Source: Apostichopus japonicus (lineage: Eukaryota; Echinodermata; Holothuroidea; Aspidochirotida; Stichopodidae). From it: a DNA stretch of 64,000 nucleotides. Where the stretch lies: NCBI RefSeq assembly GCF_037975245.1, contig NC_092566.1, positions 8,908,001 through 8,972,000 of the forward strand, written 5' to 3'. Shown in pieces: positions 22,575 through 33,267 of this stretch; the stretch's first letter is position 1; the number at the start of each line of letters is the position of its first letter. The translations under genes were made by a program, and so were the position numbers. The notes beneath the pieces are model-generated. The model had not been told where the DNA came from. It worked only from the letters and a program-made list of their open reading frames with translations, and ran no database searches.

Positions 22575-24744
22575 TGGCGGGCCATCAGTCTCAAATCATG
22601 GGAGATCGACTTATACCGATTTAAATCGACATATACCAGTTTCCCTCGACATATCATCGATTTATTTTACTTATCATCGATTTAAATCGACATATACCAG
22701 TTTACTTCGACATATCATCGATTTAAATCGACATATACCAGTTTCATTCTACATATCATCGATTTATTTTACTTATCATCGATTTAAATCGATGATAAGT
22801 AAAATAAATCGATGATATGTCGAAGGAAACTGGTATATGTCGATTTAAATCGATGATAAGTAAAATAAATCGATGATATGTCGAGGGAAACTGGTATATG
22901 TCGATTTAAATCGATGATAAGTAAAATAAATCGATGATATGTCGAGGGAAACTGGTATATGTCGATTTAAATCGACATATCATCGATTTATTCTACATAT
23001 CATCGATTTATTTTACTTATCATCGATTTAAATCGATGATAAGTAAAATAAATCGATGATATGTCGAAGGAAACTGGTATATGTCGATTTAAATCGATGA
23101 TATGTAGAATGAAACTGGTATATGTCAATTTAAATCGACATATCATCGATTTATTCTACATATCATCGATTTATTTTACTTATCATCGATTTAAATCGAT
23201 GATATGTAAAATAAATCGATGATATGTCCATTTAAATCGACATCTACCAGTTTAAATCGATGATATGTCGAATTAAATCGGTAGAAGTCAATTTCCGTGG
23301 ACTTATACCAGTTTCTAGCGTCTCAAATTGACATATACCTATTTAAATCGACATATCATCGATTTAGCTCATTAACATATTCCAAATCCCGATTTCGGTG
23401 ATGATTGACATGTGGAGATACATCACGTGTAGTCACCTGACAAGGCGGGCGAGTAATTTAATAGTTCCAAAATTACGAAGCTAGAAAGGGTGTTCATCAT
23501 GGTTATACAGTATGTCAATGGTAATTATGAACAATTACTTGCAAAAAGATTTCGGTGTAACAATAAGGCTGAAATAACAGATATGTCAATGACGTGCAAT
23601 TATCTCAATGCAAACTGGGCTTGTCTACCCGAACACGTGGCGCTATAGTATAGGAATACACATGCAACTGAATAGGCCCACAGTACGTACACAGATGCAA
23701 TTACCTACTCCAGTTACACCATAAACAAAGATGATATTGTTCTGCAGTGAGGCCTACTGTAAGGTTACGTTTTAATGTAGCTAAGTATATACCCATGGGG
23801 TTTAACAGTTACAGTATTCAAGCTCAAATCATGCATTCCACTGTGCTCGTGTTTATTTTCAATTATTCGCCCGCCTTGTCAGGTGACTTCACGTGACGTA
23901 TCTTCACATGTCAATCATCACCGAAATCGGGATTTGGAATATGTTAATGAGCTAAATCGATGATATGTCGATTTAAATAGGTATATGTCGATTTGAGACG
24001 CTAGAAACTGGTATAAGTCCACGGAAATTGGCTTCTACCGATTTAATTCGACATATCATCGATTTAAACTGGTAGATGTCGATTTAAATGGACATATCAT
24101 CGATTTATTTTACATATCATCGATTTAAATCGATGATAAGTAAAATAAATCGATGATATGTAGAATAAATCGATGATATGTCGATTTAAATTGACATATA
24201 CCAGTTTCATTCTACATATCATCGATTTAAATTGACATATACCAGTTTCCTTCGACATATCATCGATTTATTTTACTTATCATCGATTTAAATCGATGAT
24301 AAGTAAAATAAATCGATGATTTGTAGAATAAATCGATGATATGTCGATTTAAATTGACATATACCAGTTTCATTCTACATGTCATCGATTTAAATCGACA
24401 TATACCAGTTTCCCTCGACATATCATCGATTTATTTTACTTATCATCGATTTAAATCGACATATACCAGTTACATTCTACATATCATCGATTTAAATCGA
24501 CATATACCAGTTTACTTCGACATATCATCGATTTATTTTACTTATCATCGATTTAAATCGATGATAAGTAAAATAAATCGATGATATGTAGAATGAAACT
24601 GGTATATGTCGATTTAAATCGATGATATGTAGAATGAAACTGGTATAAGTCGAAGGAAACTGGTATATGTCGAAGGAAACTGGTATATGTCGATTTAAAT
24701 CGGTATAAGTCGATCTCCCATGATTTGAGACTGATGGCCCGCCA
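22575..24744. mobile_element. TA-flanked giant palindrome, copy b
   Basis: TIRs TGGCGGGCCATCAGTCTC are flanked by TA (22573-22574, 24745-24746). Each arm is about 0.9 kb and consists almost wholly of alternations of CGATTTAAATCG, ATCGATGATA and ACTGGTATATG-type blocks, so the arms are palindromic at two scales: within each block and across the element. The central loop (about 23470-23870) is unique. A transcript or single strand would fold into one very long hairpin. Open frames here are products of the repeats. Confidence 0.85.
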
Positions 24745-25850
24745 TACATATCCCCCCCACTCGGAAGTACGGATCGCCGCCCATGGTCACAGTAGGCTGA
24801 ACAAATTATATTGGCTAGTCAACGGTATTATATATTGCGAGCAAGCAGGATGCACGCTTCAGTTCAATTTAACCATTTCATTTATCATTTTTTAGTATTT
24901 AATTTCCGGTCACACCCAGGAAACAATTGCGACATTCCTTCACGGTCGACTTGTTTACTGTAAGAAGTACTAACCGTTTTTTCTCAGGAAAGCTTGATAG
25001 TCTGAAGTTATTATAACATGTGCTTTTAGTATACTGCCAAAAGAGTAAGTTGTTGTATTTGTATTGATATTTTATGTAGAAGTAACGGAAAATTTAGTAT
25101 GTTTAGTTTGGTCTAATTGCACGTTTTTTTTCTGTCCAATGTAGTGCAGGGTTCACTTGCGCGAATTCAAATTATTCTGTTTATGTAGGCTATATGTATA
25201 TGCATCGATTCGTAGATTATGATGTTTTTTTGACATTTATTTGTAATTCAAGCATATCTGTTGAGTAGCAAAGTTTAAAGGTTAAGATTAATTAGTTTTC
25301 TCTTTTTGATCCTAGATTGAATGAAACTCATTGACGTAAATAATAGATCAGATCATACAGTTTAACGCAGTTCCTAAAACTCTGGGTATTCTCTAGTCTT
25401 CGCCGGTCCATTATATACTTTAGTACTACAAGTAAGACTAAATCAAAACGACCGAAAGACAAACTTAGTGTAACAAAGTACTGATTCTCCTCTAGCCTAG
25501 GTCTAAACAGGCTTGTTATGTGAGCAAGCAAAATAACAACTAAAAACGATTATGCCTATAAATAAGTTGGCTCAGTGCATTTCTGTTTCTAAAATTTTAT
25601 ATATTTAAAGATCATAAAAACAAACAAAGATTTAGCCCATGTTTTATTATCTCTGTATTCTGGGCATTTGATTCTGGTTGCAATGGTGATGACACTCTCG
25701 TTCAAATTTTCAGCTTTATACAGTCTGCTTCAAACTTTGGGATTGTTTTTTGAGACTATAGTGGAAGCAAATCACATAACTTTGTGGTGACAACTTTTTT
25801 TTTTTTCTTTTTCAAATGATGAATACTTTGCTGTTTCTTTTTTCCAGCAG

Positions 25851-26045
25851 GAATTGAAAAGCCAAATATCTAAGTCAAGGGTGAGGTTTCCTGTGATGTA
25901 CGACACCAGTGTGGAGGCAACAACAGAAGAGGAGAACTGTGTTATATATGGCTTAAAGACATGTTTTAAGATGATATATTGGTACCCTTTGCAGAACAAA
26001 AGAGTTTATCCAAGAGTCCAAAAAGCAAAGGAACAAGTACCATAG
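25851..26045 (+). pseudogene. Exon remnant inside the CACTA-like element
   Basis: Follows a clear TTTTTTCCAGCAG acceptor. The frame reads ELKSQISKSRVRFPVMYD, then TEEENCVIYGLKTCFK, to a stop at 26043. A second frame from about 25985 (SLSKSPKSKGTSTIEKKDG) ends at a GTGAGT donor. It is probably a piece of the second CACTA gene, because a matching last exon sits at 28047-28127, but no homology search backs this. Confidence 0.3.
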
Positions 26046-26199
26046 AGAAAAAAGATGGAAGAGTGAGTTTAACTATTGTACCCAACTGTTTAATGATATT
26101 AAAGATACTTTTCATAACCTGTTTTAAAAAAAAACAGTCTAGTATATCATTTACGTGCAAGCTTCATAAGTTTGGTCAAATTTTCACTGATCTGTAGAG

Positions 26200-27789
26200 C
26201 GGGAGTCCAGAGGGTTTGGTTAGCTGGGAAGGTAACCAATTGCCTGGTACATCACAATGTTCACAATGCATTCCTGTATATGAAACCTGACGACTGGCAA
26301 ACCGACTGTGGTGGATGTGGCTGGGAGAGCAATTTTAAAGTCACCTAATAGCTAACCTAGATCAGCTTTCATGGTAACCACATCAAAGTAAGAACAATGT
26401 GTCAGGTATGGCCCCAAGAGCAACAAATGGCCATCGCCAGTAATTATTGGTGGTGGGGTACCCCTGCCAGTGATCAACAATTGACCCCTCACGGCTGACC
26501 TAGGTCAGCTCATGAGGTAAGCACTTGAAACCTACTGGAAAATGTTGGTTAGGACTTCAGATAAAAGGGATGGGCATTGCCAGTAATTTTTATTGGTGGG
26601 GTACCCCTGCCAGTAGACCCCCAATATGCCCATCCCCTCATTGACCTAGGTGAGCTCATGATTTGACCAGTTGAAACCTACAGGAAAATGATAGGTATCA
26701 CTTCATATGTAAGGATGGGCATTTCCAGTATTTTATATTGGTGGGCCACCACTGCCAGAGTCCGCCCATCCCTTACATATAGAATCCTGTCAATCATTTT
26801 CCAGTAGTTTTCAACTGGTTAAATCATGAGCTGACCTAGATCAATGAGGGGGGGGGGCATTTTGGGGGTCTACTGGCAGGGGTACCCCACTAATATAAAT
26901 TACTGGAAATGCCCATCCCTTACATATATATAGAGTCCTGCCAATCGTTTTACAGTAGTTTTCAACTGGTTACCTCATGAGCTAATCTAGGTCAATGGGG
27001 GAGGGGCATTTTGGGGGTCTACTGGCAGGGTTACCCCACCAATGTAAATGACTAGAAATGCCCATCCCTTACATATGAAGTATGTATGTATGTATGTATA
27101 TGTGATCTTCCCGCAAGCAGGAACTCGCGAAAGAAGCCATGAAGTGATACCTATCATTTTCCAGTAATTTTTCAACTGGTTATCTCATGAGCTGACCTAG
27201 GTCAATGAGGGAATGGGCATTTTGGGGGTCTACTGGCAGGGGTACCCCCCCCCCAATATAAATTATTGGAAATGCCCATCCCTTACATATGAAGTGATTC
27301 CATTTTCCAGTAGTTTTCAACTGGTTACATCATGAGCTCATCTAGGTCAATGGGGGATGGGCATTTTTGGGGTCTACTGGCAGGGGTACCCCACCAATAA
27401 AAATTACTGGCAATGCCCATCAGTTGTATCTGAAGTCCTAACCAACATTTTCCAGTAGGTTTCAAGTGGTTACCTCATGAGCTGACCTAGGTCAGCCTTG
27501 AGGGATCAATTATAGATCACTGGCAGGGGTACCCCACCACCAATAATTACTGGCGATGGCCATTTGTTGCTCTTGGGGCCATACCTGACACATTGTACTT
27601 ACTTTGATGTGTTACCATGAAAACTGATCTAGGTTAGCTATCAGGTGACTTTAAAATTGCTCTCCCAGCCACACTCACCACAGTCGGTTTGCCAGTCGTC
27701 TGGTTTCATATACAGGATTGCACTGTGAACATTGTGATGTACAAGGCAATTGGTTACCTTCCCAGCTAACCAAACCCGCTGGGCTCCCG
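26200..27789. mobile_element. Foldback element, 1.6 kb
   Basis: Left and right arms are mirror images: CGGGAGTCCAGAGGGTTTGG at the left and the complement of CGGGAGCCCAGCGGGTTTGG at the right, followed by more than 150 bp of further complementarity (for example TTAGCTGGGAAGGTAACCAATTG). Inside, a unit of about 150 bp with GGGGTACCCCTGCCAG recurs in both arms, inverted about a centre near 26760. A tail of another repeat with TATG units is inserted at 27080-27138. No TSD could be fixed and no protein is encoded. Confidence 0.75.
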
Positions 27790-28046
27790 GTCTATTGGGA
27801 TCATTATTAACATGATTAACATAATTATTAAGCTTTGAAAAATAACTTGGTGTTATGCTGTTCAAAGCTAATAATTATTTGGTAAAGCTGCTATTCCTGG
27901 CTTATAATTTGAGGGACCTAGATTTAAATGTATACCTCCCAATATGTTATAAAATGTTAATGTAAATGTATGTTTATGATAATGTGAGTTATCATGTGTT
28001 ATATCTGTATCTGTGCTTACACGTATATCATATTTTCTGTTCACAG

Positions 28047-28127
28047 GTCAATAATGGTGCAGATTTTGGCTTCCTGAAGACAAGTGGGAGGCCATTTGTA
28101 GTTAAGAGAAACACTCTTTGTTTGTGA
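28047..28127 (+). pseudogene. Last-exon remnant inside the CACTA-like element
   Basis: Acceptor TTCTGTTCACAG, then 26 codons ending in TGA: VNNGADFGFLKTSGRPF, then VVKRNTLCL. The length, clean acceptor and position just before the right subterminal repeats suit the 3' terminal exon of a transposon gene. Its product is not recognised. Confidence 0.35.
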
Positions 28128-28847
28128 AGACTTATCTGGTGTCGATTTGGGGTACCACTTTAAAACGAAAGTCATGAGGAACCCTTGCCCAAGATTCAAC
28201 TTTGCATTATTGTGCAGGGCTATACTTTTGCGATTCATGTTTGATCCATTAACTTGTCTTAACTTTGTTGGAATAAAATCATATTTTCAGATTTTTGTTT
28301 ACAGTGATTTCTTCTCTATCTGTCGAAAGTCAGCCTTTGTAGACATCAGAAGTTTTATCAGAAATAAATACTGCCAACGTACACATTATTTGTGTTTCTT
28401 CTGCTCTCTTTTCTTTCAGTGATGCTAGTCAGTGAGACTAGTCGGTTTAATTCTTTCAGTGATTCTAGTCAGTGCAACTAGTCAGTCGATACCGACTAAG
28501 AAAGGTTAGTCGGGAGAGGCACCATCCTGACTAATGTAAAACCTGCTATAAACTAGTCGGTGGCTCATATAAATTAGTCGGTAAAGACCGACTAATGTCA
28601 CCAACTAATGTAACTGACTAATATACATTTACCGACTAAGAAATTGTTGATAGATTAAGCTGACGGACTAAGATGACCGACTAAGAAATCCAACTGACTA
28701 AGGAATAAATTAGTCGGTATAGCAACTGACTAAGGCTATGTTAGTCGGGAGAGGCACCAGATGGACTAACGTTATGTTAGTCGGTGAACCAATTTAAGTT
28801 TTCAGTGTATGGCCAACCGTTTTAAACTTTTTTACTCGATATGTGAT

Positions 28848-29023
28848 GATATCAACAATTATTTGCTGATATCAGCAACTATTTATTGATATCACCAATT
28901 AATTGCCGATATCATCAAATCATTGCTGATATCATCAAATAATTGTTGATATCACCAATGCATTGTTGATATCATCAATGCATTTGCTAATATCAATAAT
29001 TCACTTGCCGATATCAATAATAT
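28848..29023 (+). repeat. 20-bp tandem repeat, GATATC-anchored
   Basis: About nine units, each beginning GATATCA (one AATATCA) and spaced 20 to 21 bases, for example GATATCAACAATTATTTGCT. It starts 40 bases outside the right end of the CACTA-like element. Units differ at several positions, so it is old. Confidence 0.8.
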
Positions 29024-30513
29024 CCTCTCGCAGTAAAGTATCCCATTTACTAGAATTTTTATCCTCATGACGAACAATCCACTCTAACTCGACCTAGCGG
29101 AAACCTTTGGAGTTATTTTCAAACTTGTCTGGCCAAATTGTCATCAGCTTGAAACATGATAAATAATATTTTAGAAAACAAAACCGCAAAGTTTATACTT
29201 TGTCATCTATTATCCATTTATCTATTAAACATCGTACATGGCGTTTCTGTGGTTAGCCAATGAGTCTGTTGTGGGTATCATTTCAGAACAATGAAGACTA
29301 CCACGATTAGCTATTTCCATTGTCAGGAAAAGTGCTTGAAGGTATCCCACCACAATTAGAGTAGCGCACGTCCGCCTGCAAGGTTAACCATTGTCGGAAA
29401 TTAGCTCTAATGTTACCTAATGTATTGAATTTTTTGTGCATTCCTGAGTCATCATCATCATTGTCTTGCATACTTGGATGCTGAAGAGGACGAAATCAAC
29501 TCACTGATGATCTAAAAAACTGGAGGATTGAGTTGATTTAAGGTATTTTAGAAAAATCTTGGGTGAAACAAGAGGTTTCTGCAGCGAGAGCTAGCAGATG
29601 GTTGGGGAGCACTATGCTAACATTTGAGCTCTTCTAGCTCAAAAACTATACGGTCATGGTGGCAAAAGTTGAATGTGCTGTAATAGCCCAAGTCATCAGC
29701 TATCATAGGTTGGGTAGCGCATGTCAGTTTTAAACTTCTATTTATGCTCTAACAGCCTTGGAAATAATATAACCTAACCAAGCAGCTTTTCATGTCACAG
29801 TTTTGGCTTCGGGTTGATTACTGCATTTACAAATCAAGCGCACAAAGTAAAAGTTGAGAAGGGGAAACAGCTGCGAGCCTATATGTATGGAACGCGAAAA
29901 GGGCAACCATATTTCGTTGTCTAAACTATGTTTTTTGTTGTCTAAACTTGAGTTATTGCTGCTGTTTTACCATGCTGTTGCTCAAACTCACGTTGATGTC
30001 TAAAATTCCGTTGTCTAAACTTACGTCGTTGTCTAAGCTTACGTTAAACTTAGCAACGAAATAAGTTTGCCCTTTTCGCGTTCCATATACATGAAGGTAT
30101 GATTGATTCCAATGACGCCGTATTATTGATCGGCTAGTATAGGACAGTCCTAAAGCAGGGACACGTCCATTGCATACTGAGCCTAACTTGTCATTTGAAG
30201 TGTTCAAAATTTGACGAAAATATGTATAAATAATTGGAAAATGTGACATAACAAAATCGACTGAATTCCAATGGAAAAGACTGTAGAAATTCATCGGAGG
30301 ATTGATAACCTCGTTCTTTACATTTTTGAAAAAAAAGTTGATATTAATATACACAACGATGGAAGAAAACAACGGTATAACAAATGACGCAATACCACTA
30401 ATTTTCGACTTTGGTTACTTCAGGTTAAAAAAGAAAGAAGGAACTTGTAGGAGAGAAGAGACACATTCTTTTTGTGAATTTCAAGAACGATTCATTTTGT
30501 TTGTACCTCGAAT
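29024..30513. other. No gene; small inverted-repeat element at 29883-30092
   Basis: 29883-30092 has ends ATGTATGGAACGCGAAAAGG and the complement of ATGTATATGGAACGCGAAAA, around five spaced copies of GTTGTCTAAAC; it is a candidate MITE. A plus-strand ATG at 30360 opens a short acidic frame ending near a possible donor, too weak to call. Confidence 0.45.
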
Positions 30514-30879
30514 CAGTGGCGTAGGAAGGTACTTTTGAGTGGGGGGCTGAAAGACTGATGGCCGGCCTGGGGGAGGGGTCTAAGGGGAGGGGGTGTCCCC
30601 CTCCCCTTTGGAATTTTTTGCATTTCCAGGTAGCCTCAGATGCAATTTGGTGCAATATAGCACACTTCAACACCCACTCCATTTTGTAAACTTAATTTTG
30701 TATTTTCACCAGGCCTTAGATGCAATTTGGTGCTCCAAATGAGATTTTTTTCTCATTTGGAAATGAAAAAGGGGTTTTCTGACTTGCGAAGCGGGGGGGC
30801 GGAATGATACTTCCGCCCCTCCACATTTTTCACTGGGGGGGCTGGCGCCCCCCAGCCCCCCCCGGTTCCTACGCCCTTG
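30514..30879. mobile_element. hAT-type MITE, GGCGTAGGAA family, copy 1
   Basis: Perfect 8-bp TSD CCTCGAAT at 30506-30513 and 30880-30887. Ends CAGTGGCGTAGGAA and TTCCTACGCCCTTG. The interior is rich in C- and G-runs and matches 56508-56880 in the opposite orientation. Confidence 0.85.
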
Positions 30880-31506
30880 CCTCGAATTATCCTGAAATGC
30901 GCCTCATTTCAGACATACCTCTATCATATAGTATACACTGTACACGAGACATCATTTCACCAATGGAAAACAGAAATAGAGCGCGAAATTAGAGCATTTT
31001 CAACGCTTTAGACAAAATTCCCGCCTCCCGATTTTTAACCTAGCTGGTGAGTGAAGAGAAAAACGCACTAATCATGAAGGACTACATATGTCACGGGTCC
31101 CTTAGTATAGTCGAGATCACATCCCTGGTACTATATAGTAGGTATTATAAAAAAAAAAAAAATTCATGTCTAATGATAACACGTTTATAGCTTCTGACAA
31201 CCTCATTACGATCATAATGGAGGGGATGAGCGTGGGGTTGTTATTTCCAACTGACAGTTGCTGTTCTTTTACTCCAGTTCTTTGAGTTGATTTCTGTCAT
31301 TTTACACCAAGACCATTCAATTTATAAGAATGAACGTGAAAATATATTTTTCGCTTATCTATTACATGTTGTAGGCATATACATAAAACTTTTGACATTT
31401 ATAGGAAAATTTTTACAGTTAGCTTGATTTTGTATACGTGATTGTTACAAACACTGCATATCACCCCTTCTCCTTGGTAACCTCATCTCATTTCATTTTG
31501 GCGATT
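30880..31506. other. No gene seen; 3' flank of the cysteine-rich gene
   Basis: Lies downstream of the minus-strand stop at 31507. No canonical polyadenylation signal was recognised on the minus strand in this stretch. An A-run occurs at 31150. Confidence 0.35.
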
Positions 31507-32877
31507 TCAATGGTAAGTTCTGCAGTCGGTTTCCATCTTTACTGACCGCAACACATCTCGGTGTTTTCTGCCCCTACATTTATCCCAATTAATATATCTG
31601 TTTCTCATGTTAGCACATCGGTTCGTTACTGAATTACAAAATGTCGCTGCTGCGAGTGGACGCCTACAATAACATTTAAAGCAGCCCCGAAAATGGCTGA
31701 CGAAGGTGTCGGAACAAACCTTGGCAGAGGCTCCTGTGAAAGGAAGAATAATAAACATATAACCAGATGGAAACCACTCCCAGCGGTTACTTGCCTTTAC
31801 ATATATCACATATGCGGCACAAGAGTAGTTTGCAAGCTAAACCTGCCTGAAGTTCATACTGCATCTACCTAAGCCAACCTTTGACCTCCACCTAAAACAG
31901 CAAGGTGGCTCTACTACATACGGGGAAGTAAATTCATCATAACTTTCCCATCTTCATTCAGACCTGACCTTTATAAATTTCGTACAGTTTTGACTTCTGC
32001 AGGTAAACTTTAAATGAGCTTTCACTCATATCAAATTGTGGAGCTCTTTTCATTTGGGTAATCTACCATGCATATATAATCTCTTTTGAAGGTGAAGTTC
32101 TCAAGATAAAGTAGTTATGATATTTTGACCATTATGACCTCTGCAGACCCCAAGCGACTTTTGATCTCCACCCAAAGTAATAAGGTTCTTGTACTCAAGA
32201 TAACTGAGAAAGACATACCAAATGTGAGCTATACATGTGATGTAACCTATCTTGATATCGTGTATATAAGGTTTGTTTAAGGTTTTGTGTTTATAAGGCT
32301 TTACAGAGTGTGACCTTCGATGACCCCAAAAGACCTTTGACCTCCACGTTAAAACAATAATGTACTTGTAATCATTATACGGAAGCCACCTGCAAAATAT
32401 GACAGCCAATGCGGCAGGTAATTTATATAGATGGATGGATGGATGGATGGATGGATGGATGGATGGATGGATGGATGGATGGATGGATGGATGGATGGAT
32501 GGATGGATGGATGGATGGATGGATGGATGGATGGATGGATGGATGGATGGATGGATGGATGGATGGATGGATGGATGGATGGATGGATGGATGGATGGAT
32601 GGATGGATGGATGGATGGATGGATGGATGGATGGATGGATGGATGGATGGATGGATGGATGGATGGATGGATGGATGGATGGATGGATGGATGGATGGAT
32701 GGATGGATGGATGGATGGATGGATGGATGGATGGATGGATGGATGGATGGATGGATGGATGGATGGATGGATGGATGGATGGATGGATGAATGAATGAAT
32801 GGATGGATATACTTACTTGGGCATGGCAGGATAACGAAGGTGACCAACGTTATTATAGCAAGTTTTGCGAAGTTCAT
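31507..32877 (-). CDS. Small secreted eight-cysteine protein, two exons (paralogue 1)
   Basis: Exon 1 is 32877-32817 (ATG to CCCAA|GTAAGT, 20 codons plus one base) and exon 2 is 31733-31507 (acceptor CCTTTCACAG, stop at 31507-31509). The joined product is 95 residues. Residues 1-20 ([19 protein letters not shown]) form a typical signal peptide. The mature part has eight cysteines with spacing C-10-C-2-C-1-C-9-C-6-C-12-C-17-C, including CYC and an NWDKCRG motif. The gene at 54729-55509 has the same exon layout, phase-1 intron, length and cysteine order, which is strong evidence that both are real. Four disulfides in an extracellular protein are expected. I do not recognise the family; a defence, signalling or other secreted role is open. 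Confidence 0.75.
32430..32808 (+). repeat. ATGG tetranucleotide microsatellite, about 94 copies
   Basis: Uninterrupted ATGG units except for three ATGA units near 32786-32800. It lies in the intron of the minus-strand cysteine-rich gene and starts six bases past the donor GT, so the splice donor abuts the repeat. Because the unit is four bases long, all frames translate as the same WMDG or HPSI polymer; none of these is a gene. Confidence 0.95.
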
Positions 32878-33227
32878 TTTGCCTAGACAGAAGAAAATAT
32901 AAGAAATAAGTACTTACAAATCGAATAAACAAATTGCAAGCCAACGAGGTGATCAATTTCAGTTTTCAATACTGCAGTCCTAACTCTACGACTTAAAACA
33001 GCAAATTATTTATTCGCTTAATGCCATGGCCAAACAGTGATATAGGACTGTGTTTTATCTAGGGGTGCCCTAACTTGGTAAATGTATTTGTGTATTTGGG
33101 GGGGGGGGGTGGCGAAGGAGAGGGTTTCCCTGAGGTACTCGTGTTTCTATAAGTAACGAATTCACTACATCAACCTCATAAACGTTCAATGGGATGAATA
33201 AATAACAAATGAAAAGGTTAAAACATA

Positions 33228-33229
<2 letters not shown>
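32878..33229. promoter_or_regulatory. Upstream flank of the minus-strand cysteine-rich gene
   Basis: Immediately 5' of the ATG at 32877 on the minus strand. Nothing resembling a strong TATA box is fixed close to the ATG; TA-rich runs lie further up at 33230-33264. This is listed as promoter by position only. Confidence 0.2.

Positions 33230-33264
<35 letters not shown>
33230..33264. repeat. TA dinucleotide microsatellite
   Basis: About 17 TA units. A similar TA run at 54631-54662 lies about 70 bases upstream of the other cysteine-rich gene. Confidence 0.9.

Positions 33265-33267
<3 letters not shown>

Larger units (their letters stand above)
21127..24785. mobile_element. hAT-like element with perfect TIR and TSD, itself invaded
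   Basis: The perfect 15-bp inverted ends CATGGGCGGCGATCC sit between perfect 8-bp direct repeats GTCACAGT (21119-21126 and 24786-24793). The 3.7 kb interior holds an inverted-repeat element (21451-22095) and the 2.2 kb palindrome (22575-24744), leaving about 0.8 kb of its own sequence. C- and G-runs sit just inside both ends. No transposase frame was seen. Confidence 0.8.
20289..28807. mobile_element. CACTA-like DNA transposon, 8.5 kb, carrying nested elements
   Basis: The left end CACTGAAAAAAT (20289) mirrors the right end TTTTCAGTG (to 28807). TA lies on both outer sides, giving a 2-bp TSD or two extra terminal bases. Both subterminal zones (20300-20560 and 28430-28795) are packed with the same short motif in both orientations, CTTAGTCGG / CCGACTAAG, a layout known for CACTA/EnSpm transposase binding. 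Inside are two exon-like remnants (25851-26045 and 28047-28127) and several younger insertions: 21127-24785, 26200-27789. No full transposase frame remains, so the copy is probably non-autonomous. Confidence 0.65.

Noticed and set aside
22575-24744. CRISPR-like appearance of regularly alternating short repeats
   Set aside because: There are no unique spacers: the intervals are themselves repeats and the whole is palindromic with TIRs and TA flanks, in a eukaryotic context.
24336-24749. Frames of 74-82 codons with YTSFILHIIDLNRHIPV repeats
   Set aside because: They are translations of the palindromic blocks, open on both strands.
32399-32877. Long overlapping frames of WMDG or HPSI repeats, up to 258 codons
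   Set aside because: A four-base repeat is open in every frame that has no stop in the unit; these are products of the ATGG microsatellite. Only the first 20 codons of the minus frame belong to a gene.
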